From: Erythrobasidium yunnanense
Lineage: Eukaryota; Basidiomycota; Cystobasidiomycetes; Erythrobasidiales; Erythrobasidiaceae
Direction of reading: 5' to 3'
NCBI GenBank assembly: GCA_001600175.1
Contig: BCJC01000002.1
Coordinates: forward strand, 626,318-690,317
Length of the DNA stretch: 64,000 bases
In this document: piece by piece, positions 1 to 10,827 of the stretch
How positions within the stretch are numbered: the stretch's first letter is position 1
Layout: each line of letters opens with the position of its first letter
Made by a program: the position numbers and the translations under genes
The notes under the pieces: model-generated
The model's database searches: none
What the model saw: only the letters and a program-made list of their open reading frames with translations
What the model was told of the DNA's origin: nothing

Positions 1-90
1 GTGTGCGTGCGACGAGTGTGCGTGCGACGAGTGTGCGTGCGACGAGTGTGCGTGCGACGAGTGTGCGTGCGACGAGTGTGCGTGCGACGA
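1..90. repeat. 15-bp tandem repeat, six copies
   Basis: Six head-to-tail copies of gtgtgcgtgcgacga run from the first base of the window to about position 90 and are identical to one another. The array is cut by the window start, so its true length is unknown. It ends in gtgtgg, just where the segment that is duplicated at 6.8 kb begins. Confidence 0.95.
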
Positions 91-157
91 GTGTGGTGAA
101 GAGACTGCTTGGGAGGAGCAATGTAGATGTTCTGAGACGTCAATTGTAGCCATCGCT

Positions 158-296
158 GCCCGTGTAGCTCAATCGGCAGAGCGTCAGACTTTGTACGTCG
201 ATTTTCTTCCCCCTCACCGCGCTCCCAGACTTACGCATCCACTATAGTACAATCAAGAGCATCTGAATGTCCTGGGTTCGAGCCCCAGCATGGGCG
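158..296 (+). tRNA. Intron-containing tRNA gene, isotype uncertain (Lys-like body)
   Basis: A complete cloverleaf can be folded. The acceptor stem is GCCCGTG with CATGGGC, the D arm has GCTC/GAGC, the anticodon stem is TCAGA/TCTGA, and the T arm CTGGG-TTCGAGC-CCCAG carries a good B box. Position 73 is G. An intron of about 66 nt (roughly 195-260) interrupts the anticodon loop. TTGTAC at the 5' side of the loop can pair with GTACAA in the intron. A T5 run at about 303-307 fits a Pol III terminator. Read by position the anticodon is TTG (Gln) with an unusual T37, while the body and acceptor resemble fungal tRNA-Lys, so the isotype is left open. Confidence 0.8.
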
Positions 297-926
297 ACGC
301 GCCTTTTTGTTGCTTCTCATTACCTTCCTTCCCTTCCTGGAAGTCCGCCAGGCCGCCCAAGGCGTGGCTGCTCTTTTTCTCGCTGCGATGTACATACACC
401 GTATAACACAGTGAAGCGTAGTGTAGCAACAACCTCATTTACTGCACATCATCGGCATATGAGACCTGGGGGAAGGAAGAAATCTGGAAGCCGGTCTGCA
501 GGCCGCTAAGGCGGAGGTCCTGCCTTCTTAACTTGTAGCATGTAGCTACATCTCCATGGAACACAAATAACGGTCTCGTAGAGCCTTGCGACCGTATTTG
601 CCTGATTGCGAACTGCATACTTTGGCAAAGACATCCCAGGAATGATCGGTGAACGCTGCAGTCCAAAGGAAGTGCTTCTAGTGAAAGTACGATGTATATA
701 AGCCTGTGCTCAAGTCCCGCAAAGGAGATCCAGCTAGTTGGGACGGTAGGGAGATTTACGGAATGCCAAACGGGAAATCGCACATTCTGCTGGGGTCGGC
801 AGAGCTCCCACTGCAATACTCCTGCAGGTATACTTGCACCTATAAGCTGACCGGAAGACGGGAAAGCTTGGCTGATGCACAATGTCTCTAGCTCTTCCAT
901 ATGTCCCACTGCTGCGCTAGGTACTG
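297..926. other. Intergenic stretch between tRNA and peroxiredoxin gene
   Basis: Apart from the T5 terminator just after the tRNA, no recognisable gene is seen. A 170-codon open frame on the minus strand (439-951) has no family resemblance and overlaps the 3' end of the peroxiredoxin gene, so it is treated as chance or 3' untranslated sequence. Confidence 0.6.
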
Positions 927-1499
927 CTAGTACCGTTCGCTTCTTAGCCACCGCAACACCTGCTCCGCACTCTCATGTGTCGGGAAGACTGGATACCACA
1001 CCTTCACGATCCGAGAACCCTCGATCGCAAGGGTCACCCGTTTTGTAAGGTCTTTGCCTTGCCAGGGCATGGTAGGGATGTTCAGAGCCTGCGTAAAGAC
1101 CAGCTCCTCGTCGCTGAGAAGCTCGTAAGGAAGATGAAGACGTTCTTTGGCTTCCTGCTGGTAAGCGGTGTCCTGCGTGCTCAATCCGTAGACATTGGCT
1201 ACGCCGGCCGCCTGAAGATCTTTCATGGCATCTCGGAAAGAGCAAGCTTGGGGTGTGCAGCCTCTGGCGCCTGGTATGGCGTTCCATTCTTCCGGGACGA
1301 CCTCGCCCGGAGCGCCGGTTCTTGGATAGCAGAAGACGATGGAAAGGCCGCTGAGCGTAGATACGTCCACAGAGCTGCCATTCGTGGCTTGAAGCTTCAC
1401 TGAGGGTAAAGTACTGCCTTCCAAGTGCTTGCAAGCGCCATCATCTTCGGGAACAGGAAGACCAGCAGGAACCGTTGTATCTGCATTCTGTATCAGCAT
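927..1499 (-). CDS. Peroxiredoxin (AhpC/TSA-Redoxin type, bacterial-like)
   Basis: This is a 190-aa, intronless gene with an ATG at 1499. It reads as a thioredoxin-fold peroxiredoxin that would reduce peroxides using a cysteine thiol. The active-site region contains CYPRTGAPG, then an insert, then GCTPQACSFRD, which has the Cys-Thr-Pro arrangement of BCP/PrxQ-like enzymes. LSTQDTAYQ and an LHLPYELLSDEEL segment follow, and the C-terminus is near family length. The long insert between the PRTG and GCTPQ motifs is one I associate with proteobacterial redoxin-family proteins rather than with the usual fungal Tsa1, Prx1 or Ahp1. No targeting signal is evident. It lies near the divergent Rax2-like gene. 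Bacterial origin is an inference. Confidence 0.85.
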   Translation of the reverse strand: MLIQNADTTVPAGLPVPEDDGACKHLEGSTLPSVKLQATNGSSVDVSTLSGLSIVFCYPRTGAPGEVVPEEWNAIPGARGCTPQACSFRDAMKDLQAAGVANVYGLSTQDTAYQQEAKERLHLPYELLSDEELVFTQALNIPTMPWQGKDLTKRVTLAIEGSRIVKVWYPVFPTHESAEQVLRWLRSERY

Positions 1500-1727
1500 A
1501 TGAATGCTTTCTGGAATTCATGAACACTACGCTGCTGCATGGCCGAACAATTTGGCCCGTTTGCGCGTGTTTACCAGACTCCAACTATTTTGTCGTTTAC
1601 GTTCGCCGCTGTTCCCCCTCCACATAGCCTCAGCTGAGGCACTGCGCTGTACTCGTACGCGCTTTCCTTACCTCGATACTCTGGACTTGCGCGAAGACAA
1701 CCCCTGTTGGCGCAAGAATCCACCCAA

Positions 1728-4700
1728 ATGCTACCTAGACATGGCAGCGGTCCCAGCACACTCTTTCTATACGTTGCAGTAGTCTTACAACTCCCCCAAT
1801 GGTGCCAACACAGTCCCTTGCCCGTCCTGGCCGCACCTTCCAACTCGCAAAACAGGCCGCAAATCGATTTTGACGCGCTAGGATCTGTTGCAATTGCAGG
1901 CGCATTCGATGCGATCCAGCTATACGACTCTCAAACAAGCTATATACCACCTTACAACACCTCGCAACCGCAAGCATCAGTCATTTCAGTCGATCATTCT
2001 GGCAGTGCAATTCGTTTAGCAGGCGTCAATGGGCAAATATACGCGATTGCGCAATGCAGTGATGAAGAGATATATATCGGAGGAGACTTCGCCAGCCTGG
2101 AGGATGGATCAGCCTCTGCAAATTTGGCTGTCTACGACACCAAAAGCCGTTCGATCACCTCTGTTCAGCAAGGACTCGATGGACCAATCTATGCGCTGGC
2201 GTGCGATACTGAAGACGGCAAGCTCTATGTCGGAGGGAGATTCGCCAGACCAGTTGGTAGCGGCGCCGAGTTTAAGGGAGGGATCGCAATCCGGGATCTT
2301 CGTACAAAGAGCTGGTCTGCCCCTCCTTTCGGTGGCCTTCCTGGCGACGACACAGTCATCCGTTCACTTAGGCTATCGAACAACACGGTCGCCTCTCAGT
2401 CCTTATTTGTGGGCGGCGATTTCTCGACTTACTGGCTCGAGTCTGCCTTTACCAACAACACAGTCGTCATCGCAGCCGGGACGAACGGCACTATCGAAAT
2501 GCAGCCTTACAATGGCACGGCGAAGAGCAACTCGACTGTCACCGTCCCTGCATCTTTGGGCTCCAGCCTCATCCCGATTGCACTTACAAGCGCAGAAGTG
2601 ACTTCATCAGACAGTACCGGCAATCCTGAATATCAAGATGCTACCAACATACTATGCCCGGCTGGCGAAGACGGCTCAGACCGCTCGACTTGGCTGGCTC
2701 GCGCAGGCACAGTCGGCAGAGTAACAGCCAGACTTTATACTCCCTTGGAAGTCGGAGGTTTCCGTATCGGCAACACGAACGTTGGAGGTGCAGGAACACA
2801 AATGTTCAGGTAAGCTCGATCGCTGTCCCAAAAGGCGAAATGCGACTAACTTGGCTTGCGCAACAGTATTGTCGCAATACCCACCAACGAAGTCCTCACG
2901 CTCTCCTACAGAGCTGATGCCGCCTCTCCATCATCTGCAGTATCGACTTGCTCAGATGCTTGTCCTCTGTCTCATGACGAATCGCTTTCCTACGAGGATT
3001 TCCTCATTTCTGGCTCAAGTAACGGAACTACCACGATCACTGGCTTCGAAATCACCCTCAATACGCACTATGGCACGCAGGCAGGCTTGCACCTCTTGCA
3101 GCTTCTGTCAGCGGGCTCTATATCCTATTCTATCGATACGCAAAATACAGGCTACGGTCAGGGCGTGTGCTCATCCGGGCCATTCCCGGTCTATGGCAGA
3201 TCATCGAGCACACATGTTGAGACCAGCAGCATCCCATGGAACCATCACGATGTGCCTTCGAATGTCGTTTCTGGCACGGGTGAGGGCATGATCTGCGCAC
3301 CCACGCCTGTCGACACAGATCCAGAAGATAGTGCCGTAGCAACTTGGTACCCGTATGTTGCGCAAGATGGCAACTATGAGATCTCCTTCTTTACTCCCGC
3401 TTGCTCATTCGATGCTACTTGTGGCCAACGAGGATTCGTCGATGTTACTGTCGAGATCACTGGTACAGGCACAACCATCTCGCTAATGACTACAATAGAC
3501 CAGGAAGTCACTTTCGACACCTGGAACACCATCTACACGGGTGCTATAAGTCCGATCAGCCAGAACCAGGAAGTCAAGGTTACAATGCGTTTATCTAGCT
3601 CAAGGCATGCTGTATTAGCAGCAGATAAAGGAGATAAGTACTATCTCATTGCAGATAAGATCCTGGTGATAGCGAAGGAGACCGACGGAGGAGGCAGCAC
3701 GGTCGTCAAAGTCGGCACTGGGGCCAATCAAGTTGGAACGGTCACGCCCGCAAACCAGACCATCTCGTATGCCAGAGGGTATGGCCTCTGGGAATGGCCC
3801 ATCGGCTCTACCAGCACGGCTTCCCCAACTATCGATGCTGCTTCCCGCTCAGCGCAAGTACTGCCTTTGCAATCTGCCGCAACGGACTTCGACAATATAG
3901 GCTTCGCTCTCTCTTCTGGCTCTATAATATCGAACATACTACAAAGTCCAGATGGTACCTTTACAGTTCTGATGGGCAGCTTCAACTACACCACCTCTGC
4001 CCTGTCCGCACAATCGATTCTGCTGTTGGCATCAGGTGGTCTTCTCAAAGTGCCCAATGGCGGACTTTTAGGATCAGTATCGAGCGCAGCCTTCGCGGAA
4101 GGCTACCTGTACGTTACTGGCGACTTCAACAGCACTGCTGATGGCAGGGTGAGCGGACTTAATGGTCGAGCCCGCACGCAATATGCCTCTCTTTTGGGAG
4201 TATGGGAAGCCGTGCCAGGACTTTCGAGCGATAGCTCAGCCACCCTTGTCAGTCTCGTAGGCAACGACCTGCTCTTCGCGCCTAGTGGCCAGCCAATTAC
4301 GATTTGGACACCAAATTCGTCGGAGCTGTCTACTGGGAACTCTACTACCTCAGGAAGTTTCGGAGTCGCACAGACGTCTCTAAATGGCCAACACGCATAC
4401 CTCGCTGGCAGTCTGAGCAGCCTGAACCAGATGCTGAGCTCGCCAATAGCGATGCTCTCCAAAGCGGGATTAGCCGCAAGACAACTAGCTTTTGGCGAGA
4501 CGACTACTTCAGGACCTACTGCCCCTGCAGCGACCTCGTCCTTAACATCATCAGCTACCCCAAATGTCGCGATGACAAGCGGGCTCAGAAACCGCCTTTC
4601 GCGCCGGCAAGCAACAACGAATATACTCCCTGTGCCATCGTCCCTCCCCTCGTCAGATCTTAGCAATACCACAGGTCCGGTCATCCTAGCCACGGCTTTC

Positions 4701-6432
4701 TGGAAGAACAGCTCGACCAAAGAGGAAAGTACCATTATTGCTGGGCAATTCGCACTTAATGGCAGCAATGCAGCGAACGTAGCTGTTCTTCAGTCAGATG
4801 GCGTTCTTGAGCCGCTGGCGACCTCTCAAGTGTTCGGCCAGATGCGACAGGCGCTTGTCATTGATGACACCCTCTGGCTTGGAGGAGACTCGTCCGAAGC
4901 CGTTGCTGCAGGACCTCTCTATTCTTACAATCTGGCCAGCAGCACACTGTCTTCCATCTCTGTGTCTCCCGAAAGAGGCGCACATGTGACCGCGCTGTCG
5001 CAAAAGGACAGCAACACGGTAGTAGCAGGCTACTTTACCTCTATTGCTGGCATCGGATGCTCCTCGATTTGTGAATACAATAGTGTAAGTCAGAATTGGA
5101 TAGGCTACGGCGATGGACTACAGGGTGTCGTGTCTAGCATGGTGCAAGCAGATGTGAGTCGTTACGGAAGTCTGCCACGAATGACGGCTAACTAACTTCT
5201 ACACAGTCTCAAATGTTTGTCGGCGGCAATTTCGTTGCAAACAACACATCCTACTATCTGAATATCTGGAATTATGGAACGTCGACGTGGTCAGCAATAG
5301 ATTCCGATCAAGTTCCTGGGCCCGTCAGCACTGTCACAGCAGACGACGATCACAGCGTCTACGTAGCTGGTAGCGCTAGTGGTGGAGAAGCTTTTATAAG
5401 GCGCTGGGACGGCTCATCTTGGTCCAGCATTGGCATGGACCAGTCAGGCGATCCAATTGCCGAGACCTCTAAAGTGCAACAGATGGCTGTTGTGCCCCTG
5501 ACATCAGGTACAGATGCCGCGAACGGGATGTTTGCTTCTCGTGACAGGGCATTGCTGGTCTCTGGGCAGCTAAACCTGCAAAACATAGGAAGCGTATCAT
5601 CCGCTCTCTTTGACGGAAAGAGTTGGTACCCCTACCTTCTGACATCAACAACATCCGGCGGAGCAGGCGCGTTGGCTGGCATGTTCTACGCCAATAGTAG
5701 TAAGAACTGGTCGAGAAACAGTACGTAAACATCACAGAATAGATGCATCACCACTAACGTATGTCTCTAGATCATCTCGCTGTGGGGCTGGTCATCCTGA
5801 TATCAATCGCAATTGCCCTCGGTATCATCTTCCTTTGCGTCTTAATCGCTCTAGTCATTACCCTCAGCAGGCGCACCGAGGAGCAGCGCTCTTACCCAAT
5901 ACCTATCGTACCTCCATATGACCCCAAATATGCGACGGGCACGCCTTCTACATCGCCTCTACCATATGCAGCAGCATTTGCCGCTGCAAACCAAGAGAAG
6001 ACAAAAGGCAGACCATCAACAGGAATGCTGCAGACACTGGGAGCTGCCACAGCTGCGCTATCCGCCGGACATCCACATGCTGCTACTGAATCGGATGCGC
6101 CTCCAATGTCTCGCGATCGCGGTCAATCAAACAGCACTAGGCCGATGACAAGCTCAGAAGACGAAAGCATCTATGATCATGACGACATGGAAGAAGGTGA
6201 CGATTCGTTACCGCTGCGAGGTGTACGCTATTCCTTCGATGCCGAAAGGGAGGAAGAGCTCAGCATTTCAGCCGGCGAGATGGTAGAGGTGAGTGCAACA
6301 TTCGCAACAGGTTGTAGTCTTACTGACTACTCTTTCGTATAGATACTCGACGAGACAGACGAGCACTGGCATATAGTCCGTCGAATGAGAGACGGACGAC
6401 AGGGGCTGGTTCCGAGTGCTTTCTTGACCTAA
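1728..6432 (+). CDS. Rax2-like cortical polarity marker with C-terminal SH3 domain
   Basis: Five exons (1728-2809, 2867-5153, 5207-5720, 5771-6288, 6343-6432) join to 1496 codons. The first ATG of the open frame, at 1728, gives a hydrophobic signal peptide of about 35 residues. A long secreted ectodomain of about 1290 residues follows, rich in Ser, Thr and NxS/T sites and with repeated GG-F kelch/propeller-like units (VGGDFS, YVTGDFNS, FVGGNF). This is typical of Rax2, which marks growth sites at the cortex. One membrane span lies at about 1297-1325 (HLAVGLVILISIAIALG). A cytoplasmic tail of about 170 residues ends in an SH3 domain at about 1443-1494 (VRYSFDAEREEELSI, DEHWHIVRR, QGLVPSAFL). 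All introns are short GT-AG. An SH3 tail would link the marker to polarity or actin partners, which is an inference. Confidence 0.85.
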
Positions 6433-6795
6433 TATGTTACGAGACGAAGAAGTTATTATTGACGAAGGGAAGTGCTCACGAAATATTATTTGTTCTTAAT
6501 GCCGGGTTTAATCAAATACGTTAACGAAGTAGTGCCTCGTCGTTGTTTTACTAGAACCAATCTGCTTTTCTGTGAGCTGCTAGCAGCTTACATCATGTCT
6601 TATAGTACCTCTTCTGCTGGCAATGAATGCCCAAAGCACCGATAAATAATTGCACCCGGATGTCTTGCTGAGATTTTGAGCATTACAAAGAGCGAATCGA
6701 CAGCCACCTGTTGGCGACTGCATGGTGCAGTGGTATCTATGATCAGCCTCAAGCATATCTCACCATCAGATCATACGGAAGGCCGTGGCCGCGCC
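6433..6795. other. Intergenic, 3' side of the Rax2-like gene
   Basis: AT-richer sequence with no recognisable gene. It probably contains the 3' untranslated region of the upstream gene. Confidence 0.5.
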
Positions 6796-6954
6796 GATTG
6801 TACTATAGTGGTTGCGTAAGTCTGGGAGCGCGGTGAGGGGGAAGAAAATCGACGTACAAAGTCTGACGCTCTGCCGATTGAGCTACACGGGCAGCGATGG
6901 CTACAATTGATATCCCAGAACAACTACATAGCTCCTCCCAAGCAGTCTCTTCAC
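6796..6954 (-). pseudogene. Duplicated tRNA 5' half with truncated intron
   Basis: On the minus strand this 159-bp block repeats 97-254 of the window with only about six or seven differences. It covers the 5' flank, the whole 5' half of the tRNA (acceptor, D arm, anticodon stem 5' strand) and most of the intron. The match stops after ctatagtacaatc, so the 3' exon with the T arm and B box is missing. All differences seen lie outside the tRNA 5' half, which is identical in the two copies. A mature tRNA cannot be made from this copy alone. Confidence 0.9.
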
Positions 6955-7582
6955 GCTCGGCCGCCGTCGAGCTTTGGTCGGGTTTCAAGCGATGCCGTCG
7001 TCTTCCAGGGCAAGGATGTCGCGCATCGTAGTCTCCTTCTTGTGTATATAACACCTGTATACCCTTCTGAACGATCTCAGGCCATGCGGCGTGCGTTTCG
7101 ACCAGCCCTTGTCTCGGTGCCTAGAGCAGACGTTCGCATATGATGGGGGAATTTTTCAGGCCTTTGCGATCGTATCTGTTGCACGTAGTGGTAACATGAG
7201 GTCTGACGTGTTCGCGAAGTAGTTCGAATACCCGGAACTAGCGGTCGCGGCACATTTACGCGGTAGAACAAGTTGTAGGTGCCAGTCGAAGAGGGCCTAG
7301 CAGGAGAACTTGGAGTATCCACGCTGAGTCGGCATCTCGGTACCTGCATCTCGGTACCTGCAGTTGGTTCTGCCATGGCTTAGCTGGGACAGCGCAGTCG
7401 AGCGCATTCCCATACAGATGAAGTGTTGCACGCCATTCCCGCTGATCTTGAACTTTACACAGCGACAGAATAAGCATATACGCTAGTCAGCTCCAGCGGA
7501 AATCATCGGCTCCAATTTGACCTTGGCCCATGTAGAAGGAGACAGTATGTATGGGTCGTTGCTTTTTAGAGTAAAAACAACA
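6955..7582. other. Intergenic; short direct repeat near 7334-7361
   Basis: No gene is recognised. The 14-mer atctcggtacctgc occurs twice in tandem at 7334-7361. Open frames of 70-100 codons here show no family features. Confidence 0.5.
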
Positions 7583-9917
7583 TCAAGGAGCTTGTAACTG
7601 CGCAGATGCTGCACTGTACTGCTTGAGGCGCTTCTCTATGTCTGCCAGCCCAGCTGATCTCTCCTTCAATTGCTGTCGTAAAAGATGCCTTGCTGTATCA
7701 GCTTTGACGAAGACCTTCTGCTCCAGCATATGGTCTGCGTTAGTCTGGGACACGTACATCAGTTTATGCGCCCGACATTGCTGCGTAATTTGACCGACCT
7801 GCAGATCGTAGCTCAGGCCTTCCTGCGCTCGCTTCCAGTCTTCCCAAAATGCCTTCTTTGACTTCTTCCAGCGCCCTTGTAGCCTCCATAATGCCGTCAC
7901 GCCGCCCAAAAGCCCGACTCCAATCGCAGTCGGCAGATCTACGCTGACTTCCTGCATTGGCGTCTGAGCAAGAAAGACAGACAATGCGCTTGCTCCTCCT
8001 GATATCCCATAGAACTGAAAGACAGCGCTTTGTGCTCGTCTTTGCAGTTTTTCGATAGGTCCGCCAGGCGAGATAAGTTGCTTTCTCCTGTCTGTAATAG
8101 GTTGTGTAAGAGATGTCTGTCGAAGATTGAGAGGAGATGGGTGAGATGGAGGTGGAAAGCCGAATTGAGTGGTAGGTGATAAGGACATTAGGCTATTCTG
8201 CAGAGTTGCGGAATAGAGAGAGACAGCATGTTTTGGACGCTGTGTGAAAGTCGCTGGTGGCTTGAAGAGTCTATCTACTAGCTGTGACAAGGCTAACGAG
8301 CGCTCTGACAGTCGGCCAGTCTCGAATATAAGCTGCCTATACATGTCAGATGTATCCCGGTAGAACGCTGTAGGACACTCACCTTTCGTTCGAGACCTCC
8401 AAAATAGCTGACCAAAGCATTTGCCAGCTCCGGTGCGATATCGTCTGCTCTGCCAAAAGGCAGTTTCCACCAACGCAGCCTACTTTTCTTGCCCTCGAGG
8501 GCGTCTTCTACATCTCTCTTTCCGTCTTCTAGCAGCACTACATCTTTCGCTGGTTCCGTGTCCTGTTTGGCATTACTCTCCTGCTGCTTTTTAGCGTGCT
8601 GCTCGGAGGTCTGAGGATGGTTTGCCACCAGTTCTTGGAGGTCCATATAGCCCATATCAGTGAAGCCGAGCTCTATCTGAGAATGACGTTTGTCGCGGGC
8701 AGCGCGCAATTCTAGCTGGCCTAGTTCTGCGCTGGCGTCATGTAAGAATGATTTCGCATCGGCCAAAGACGAGCCCAGAGATGCCAGAAGAGATGTAGCG
8801 AGTTGCAGAGCGGTGCCTTCTTGCATTGAAGGGTTGTTTACGATTGGTACAGCTGTCGAGATATTGGTCAAAACCTCTCGAAGCTGAGGTATTCCAGACG
8901 ATAGAAGGAGGGAGGAGAAGTCGTTCGTCTTCTGCATTGCTGAGCCCATATACGGTTCTGTAGATCGTAAAAGTGTATTGGCTTCCAGCGCTTGCGAGAC
9001 GTCCAGCGGTATGCTCTGTAAACCGGAGGTAGATGCTTCGGGAGGAGCCAGCACTTTCGTGTATGGAGCACTGGTAGATGACCCGAGACGAGGCTGTAGC
9101 TGGAAGACGTTTGCTTTCCGGCTTAGGCGTGCCAGATCCGACTTTCTTTGCGGTGTTGATGCCAGAAGAACGATGTCGGCCGCATGAATGGCTGTCCAGG
9201 CGGAGAGCGGGAGGGGTGCATTCGTGTCTTAAGATGCTGAACAGTCAACAAATGCTGGCTCTCAGGGACATCCAAGCGAACGCCTACCTTGGTGCACCAG
9301 TTCCTGCATTTCGATATTCGCTTCTTTGAGCCATGGTGAAACGACTGCAAGCTTATTCCCTTCCTGTGACGTTGATGTTGCATAGCTGATGTTCGTACTG
9401 CCACTGCGAGCCTGTCTTGCGTTCAGGATCTTGTAGGCCGTCTGATCCGAACTCAGAGGGTCGTCCAGCAGTGCCAGCGAGATATCTGCAGCTTGTTGAT
9501 ATGAGTCTGATAGGACTGCGAACACACCAGCATCAGTCCTGACGCAACAAGCTGCCTTTAAGGCGGTCCTGACTGACTGATGACTTTCGTCTTCCTCGCT
9601 TTCGCAGCCTGCAGGTCTTCCAGCGCAGACTGCAAGCGTGTCCTCCATTCCTGCTCCTCTTCTACTCCTCCATCATGCGCGCTGAAAGCTATCTGTCTGC
9701 CCTTCCCGGTCGCGCTCTCGAGCAATGCCGACAGGTCTTGCAGGAGACGTATGAGCTGGCTTCTACATGCGCTTTGGGTAGCTGAAGGCGCTTGTGGTGT
9801 TGGTGTAGAAGTCGCTGCGACTTGTGAAAGACTTCTGCTTGTCTGCAATCCCTTGGCGAGGCGCTTTCTCAGGCTTTTGGCTGCAGGCGCGCAAGCTCTG
9901 CATGTTGCAGAACTCAT
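7583..9917 (-). CDS. Mmc1-like mitochondrial protein
   Basis: Four exons read down the minus strand (9917-9574, 9538-9288, 9227-8383, 8332-7583) give 729 aa. The N-terminus (MSSATCRACAPAAKSLRKRL) is basic and hydroxylated, like a mitochondrial presequence. The middle is helical, with LSDSYQQAADISLALLDDP where a dynamin-like or P-loop-like fold would begin, but I see no intact Walker A. Near the C-terminus there is a membrane-like segment (DLPTAIGVGLLGGVTALWRL) followed by RWKKSKKAFWEDWKRAQEGL. That pattern (K-W-KAKK-WW-D--R--EGL) is what I recall from the fungal Mmc1 C-terminal domain, so the family call is moderate. The first intron would be only 35 nt (9539-9573), and the other two are 50-60 nt. 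Role in inner-membrane organisation is an inference from the family. Confidence 0.6.
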
Positions 9918-10080
9918 TGTTCTAGCTCAGCGTTGTATCGTAGAGCTATGTAGAGACACTAGAGACGAGACAGTGTTGGCAAGAGAAGTAGCTTAGTCTA
10001 GTCAAACCTCAAGCTCTCCAAAAAAAAAGGGACGACAGCAAGCGCTCAAGATCTTGTTGGTATCATTAAAAAGAGAGCTT
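9918..10080. other. Promoter side of the Mmc1-like gene
   Basis: Short non-coding stretch with an A8 run (about 10021-10028) and an A5 run (about 10068-10072). On the minus strand these are T runs downstream of the tRNA-Val fragment and could act as Pol III terminators. Confidence 0.4.
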
Positions 10081-10082
10081 CT

Positions 10083-10230
10083 GATCAATGTGGGGTTCGC
10101 TGCAGTACGTGTGTTCCGGATCAGTACCGGTCAGGGCGGAGATCAGATTGTCTCAGGTTCTCACATCCCACGGCCTCTCCGGTCTACAAAGCTTGTGAAC
10201 GGAATGTGATAACCACTACACCAATCGACC
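10083..10230 (-). pseudogene. tRNA-Val(CAC)-like 5' half, 3' half degenerate or missing
   Basis: On the minus strand from 10230 to about 10194 the sequence is a clean tRNA 5' half: GGTCGATT, then GGTGTAGTGGTTATCACA with a perfect A box, then TTCCG and loop TTCACA, giving anticodon CAC (Val). An intron would follow. Downstream a CGGAA could close the anticodon stem, and ATTGATC at 10083-10089 could pair with the acceptor with wobble pairs. However, no T arm with a GGTTCGA B box can be found between them. I read it as a broken tRNA gene or a solitary 5' half. Confidence 0.55.
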
Positions 10231-10827
10231 GCCAGCTAATTTGCCACAACCGTTTCAGACAGCCATAGATCGCTGATCAGTAATTGTCTGAAGTACCGGC
10301 TCGTGAACCTCCTCACTGTCTACTCGCAAGGCGGAGGAGTATTCCGATGTCACAGCTTGCCGTACATTGAGGCGCATCAGGTACTGGCTGAGCTACAGTA
10401 CAGGTAAGGGCGATCTATTTAGATCCTCCTCAGCTCCGATCCTTCGAAGCGCCTCCATCGATCAATGGCCACATTATACTCATGACTTGGCGAATGGGAT
10501 GCTGCGCGCGGCGGCTGTTAGCCCTTGTTCCTTTACTGAAGCTTTGGCGCAGTCAGTCTAGATAGTCATGTCCAGCCGATCGAGTTGTGCTGTCTTATCG
10601 ATCAAACGTTAGTAGAGCTACTGAATGAGCGTTCTTGCACGTCTGCAGCTCTGTAAGCTATGCGTAGCGCAGACAGCGTCGGTCTTGTTTTGCTTCTTTG
10701 CTCGTTCAAGACTTGATCGCCGAGTCTTGCCAGGCTTGCGAACAGCTTCTGCAGACCGCTTTGAGGGACTAAAGAAGAGGTAACAGTCTGAGTAGTGCGC
10801 AAGTACAGTAGAAAAGCCGGAAAAGGC
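10231..10827. other. Gene-poor stretch
   Basis: No coding sequence or RNA gene recognised on either strand. Confidence 0.4.

Noticed and set aside
439-951. 170-codon open frame on minus
   Set aside because: No family features, odd composition, and it overlaps the peroxiredoxin 3' end. Probably untranslated sequence or chance.
973-1434. Open frames opposite to or alongside the peroxiredoxin gene
   Set aside because: Shadows of a well-supported coding frame.
4103-4768. 221-codon minus-strand frame inside the Rax2-like gene
   Set aside because: Antisense shadow of the Ser/Thr-rich ectodomain. The plus frame carries the repeats and splice sites.
7077-7376. 99-codon minus frame between the tRNA half copy and the Mmc1-like gene
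   Set aside because: No recognisable motif and it spans a short direct repeat. Not supported as a gene.
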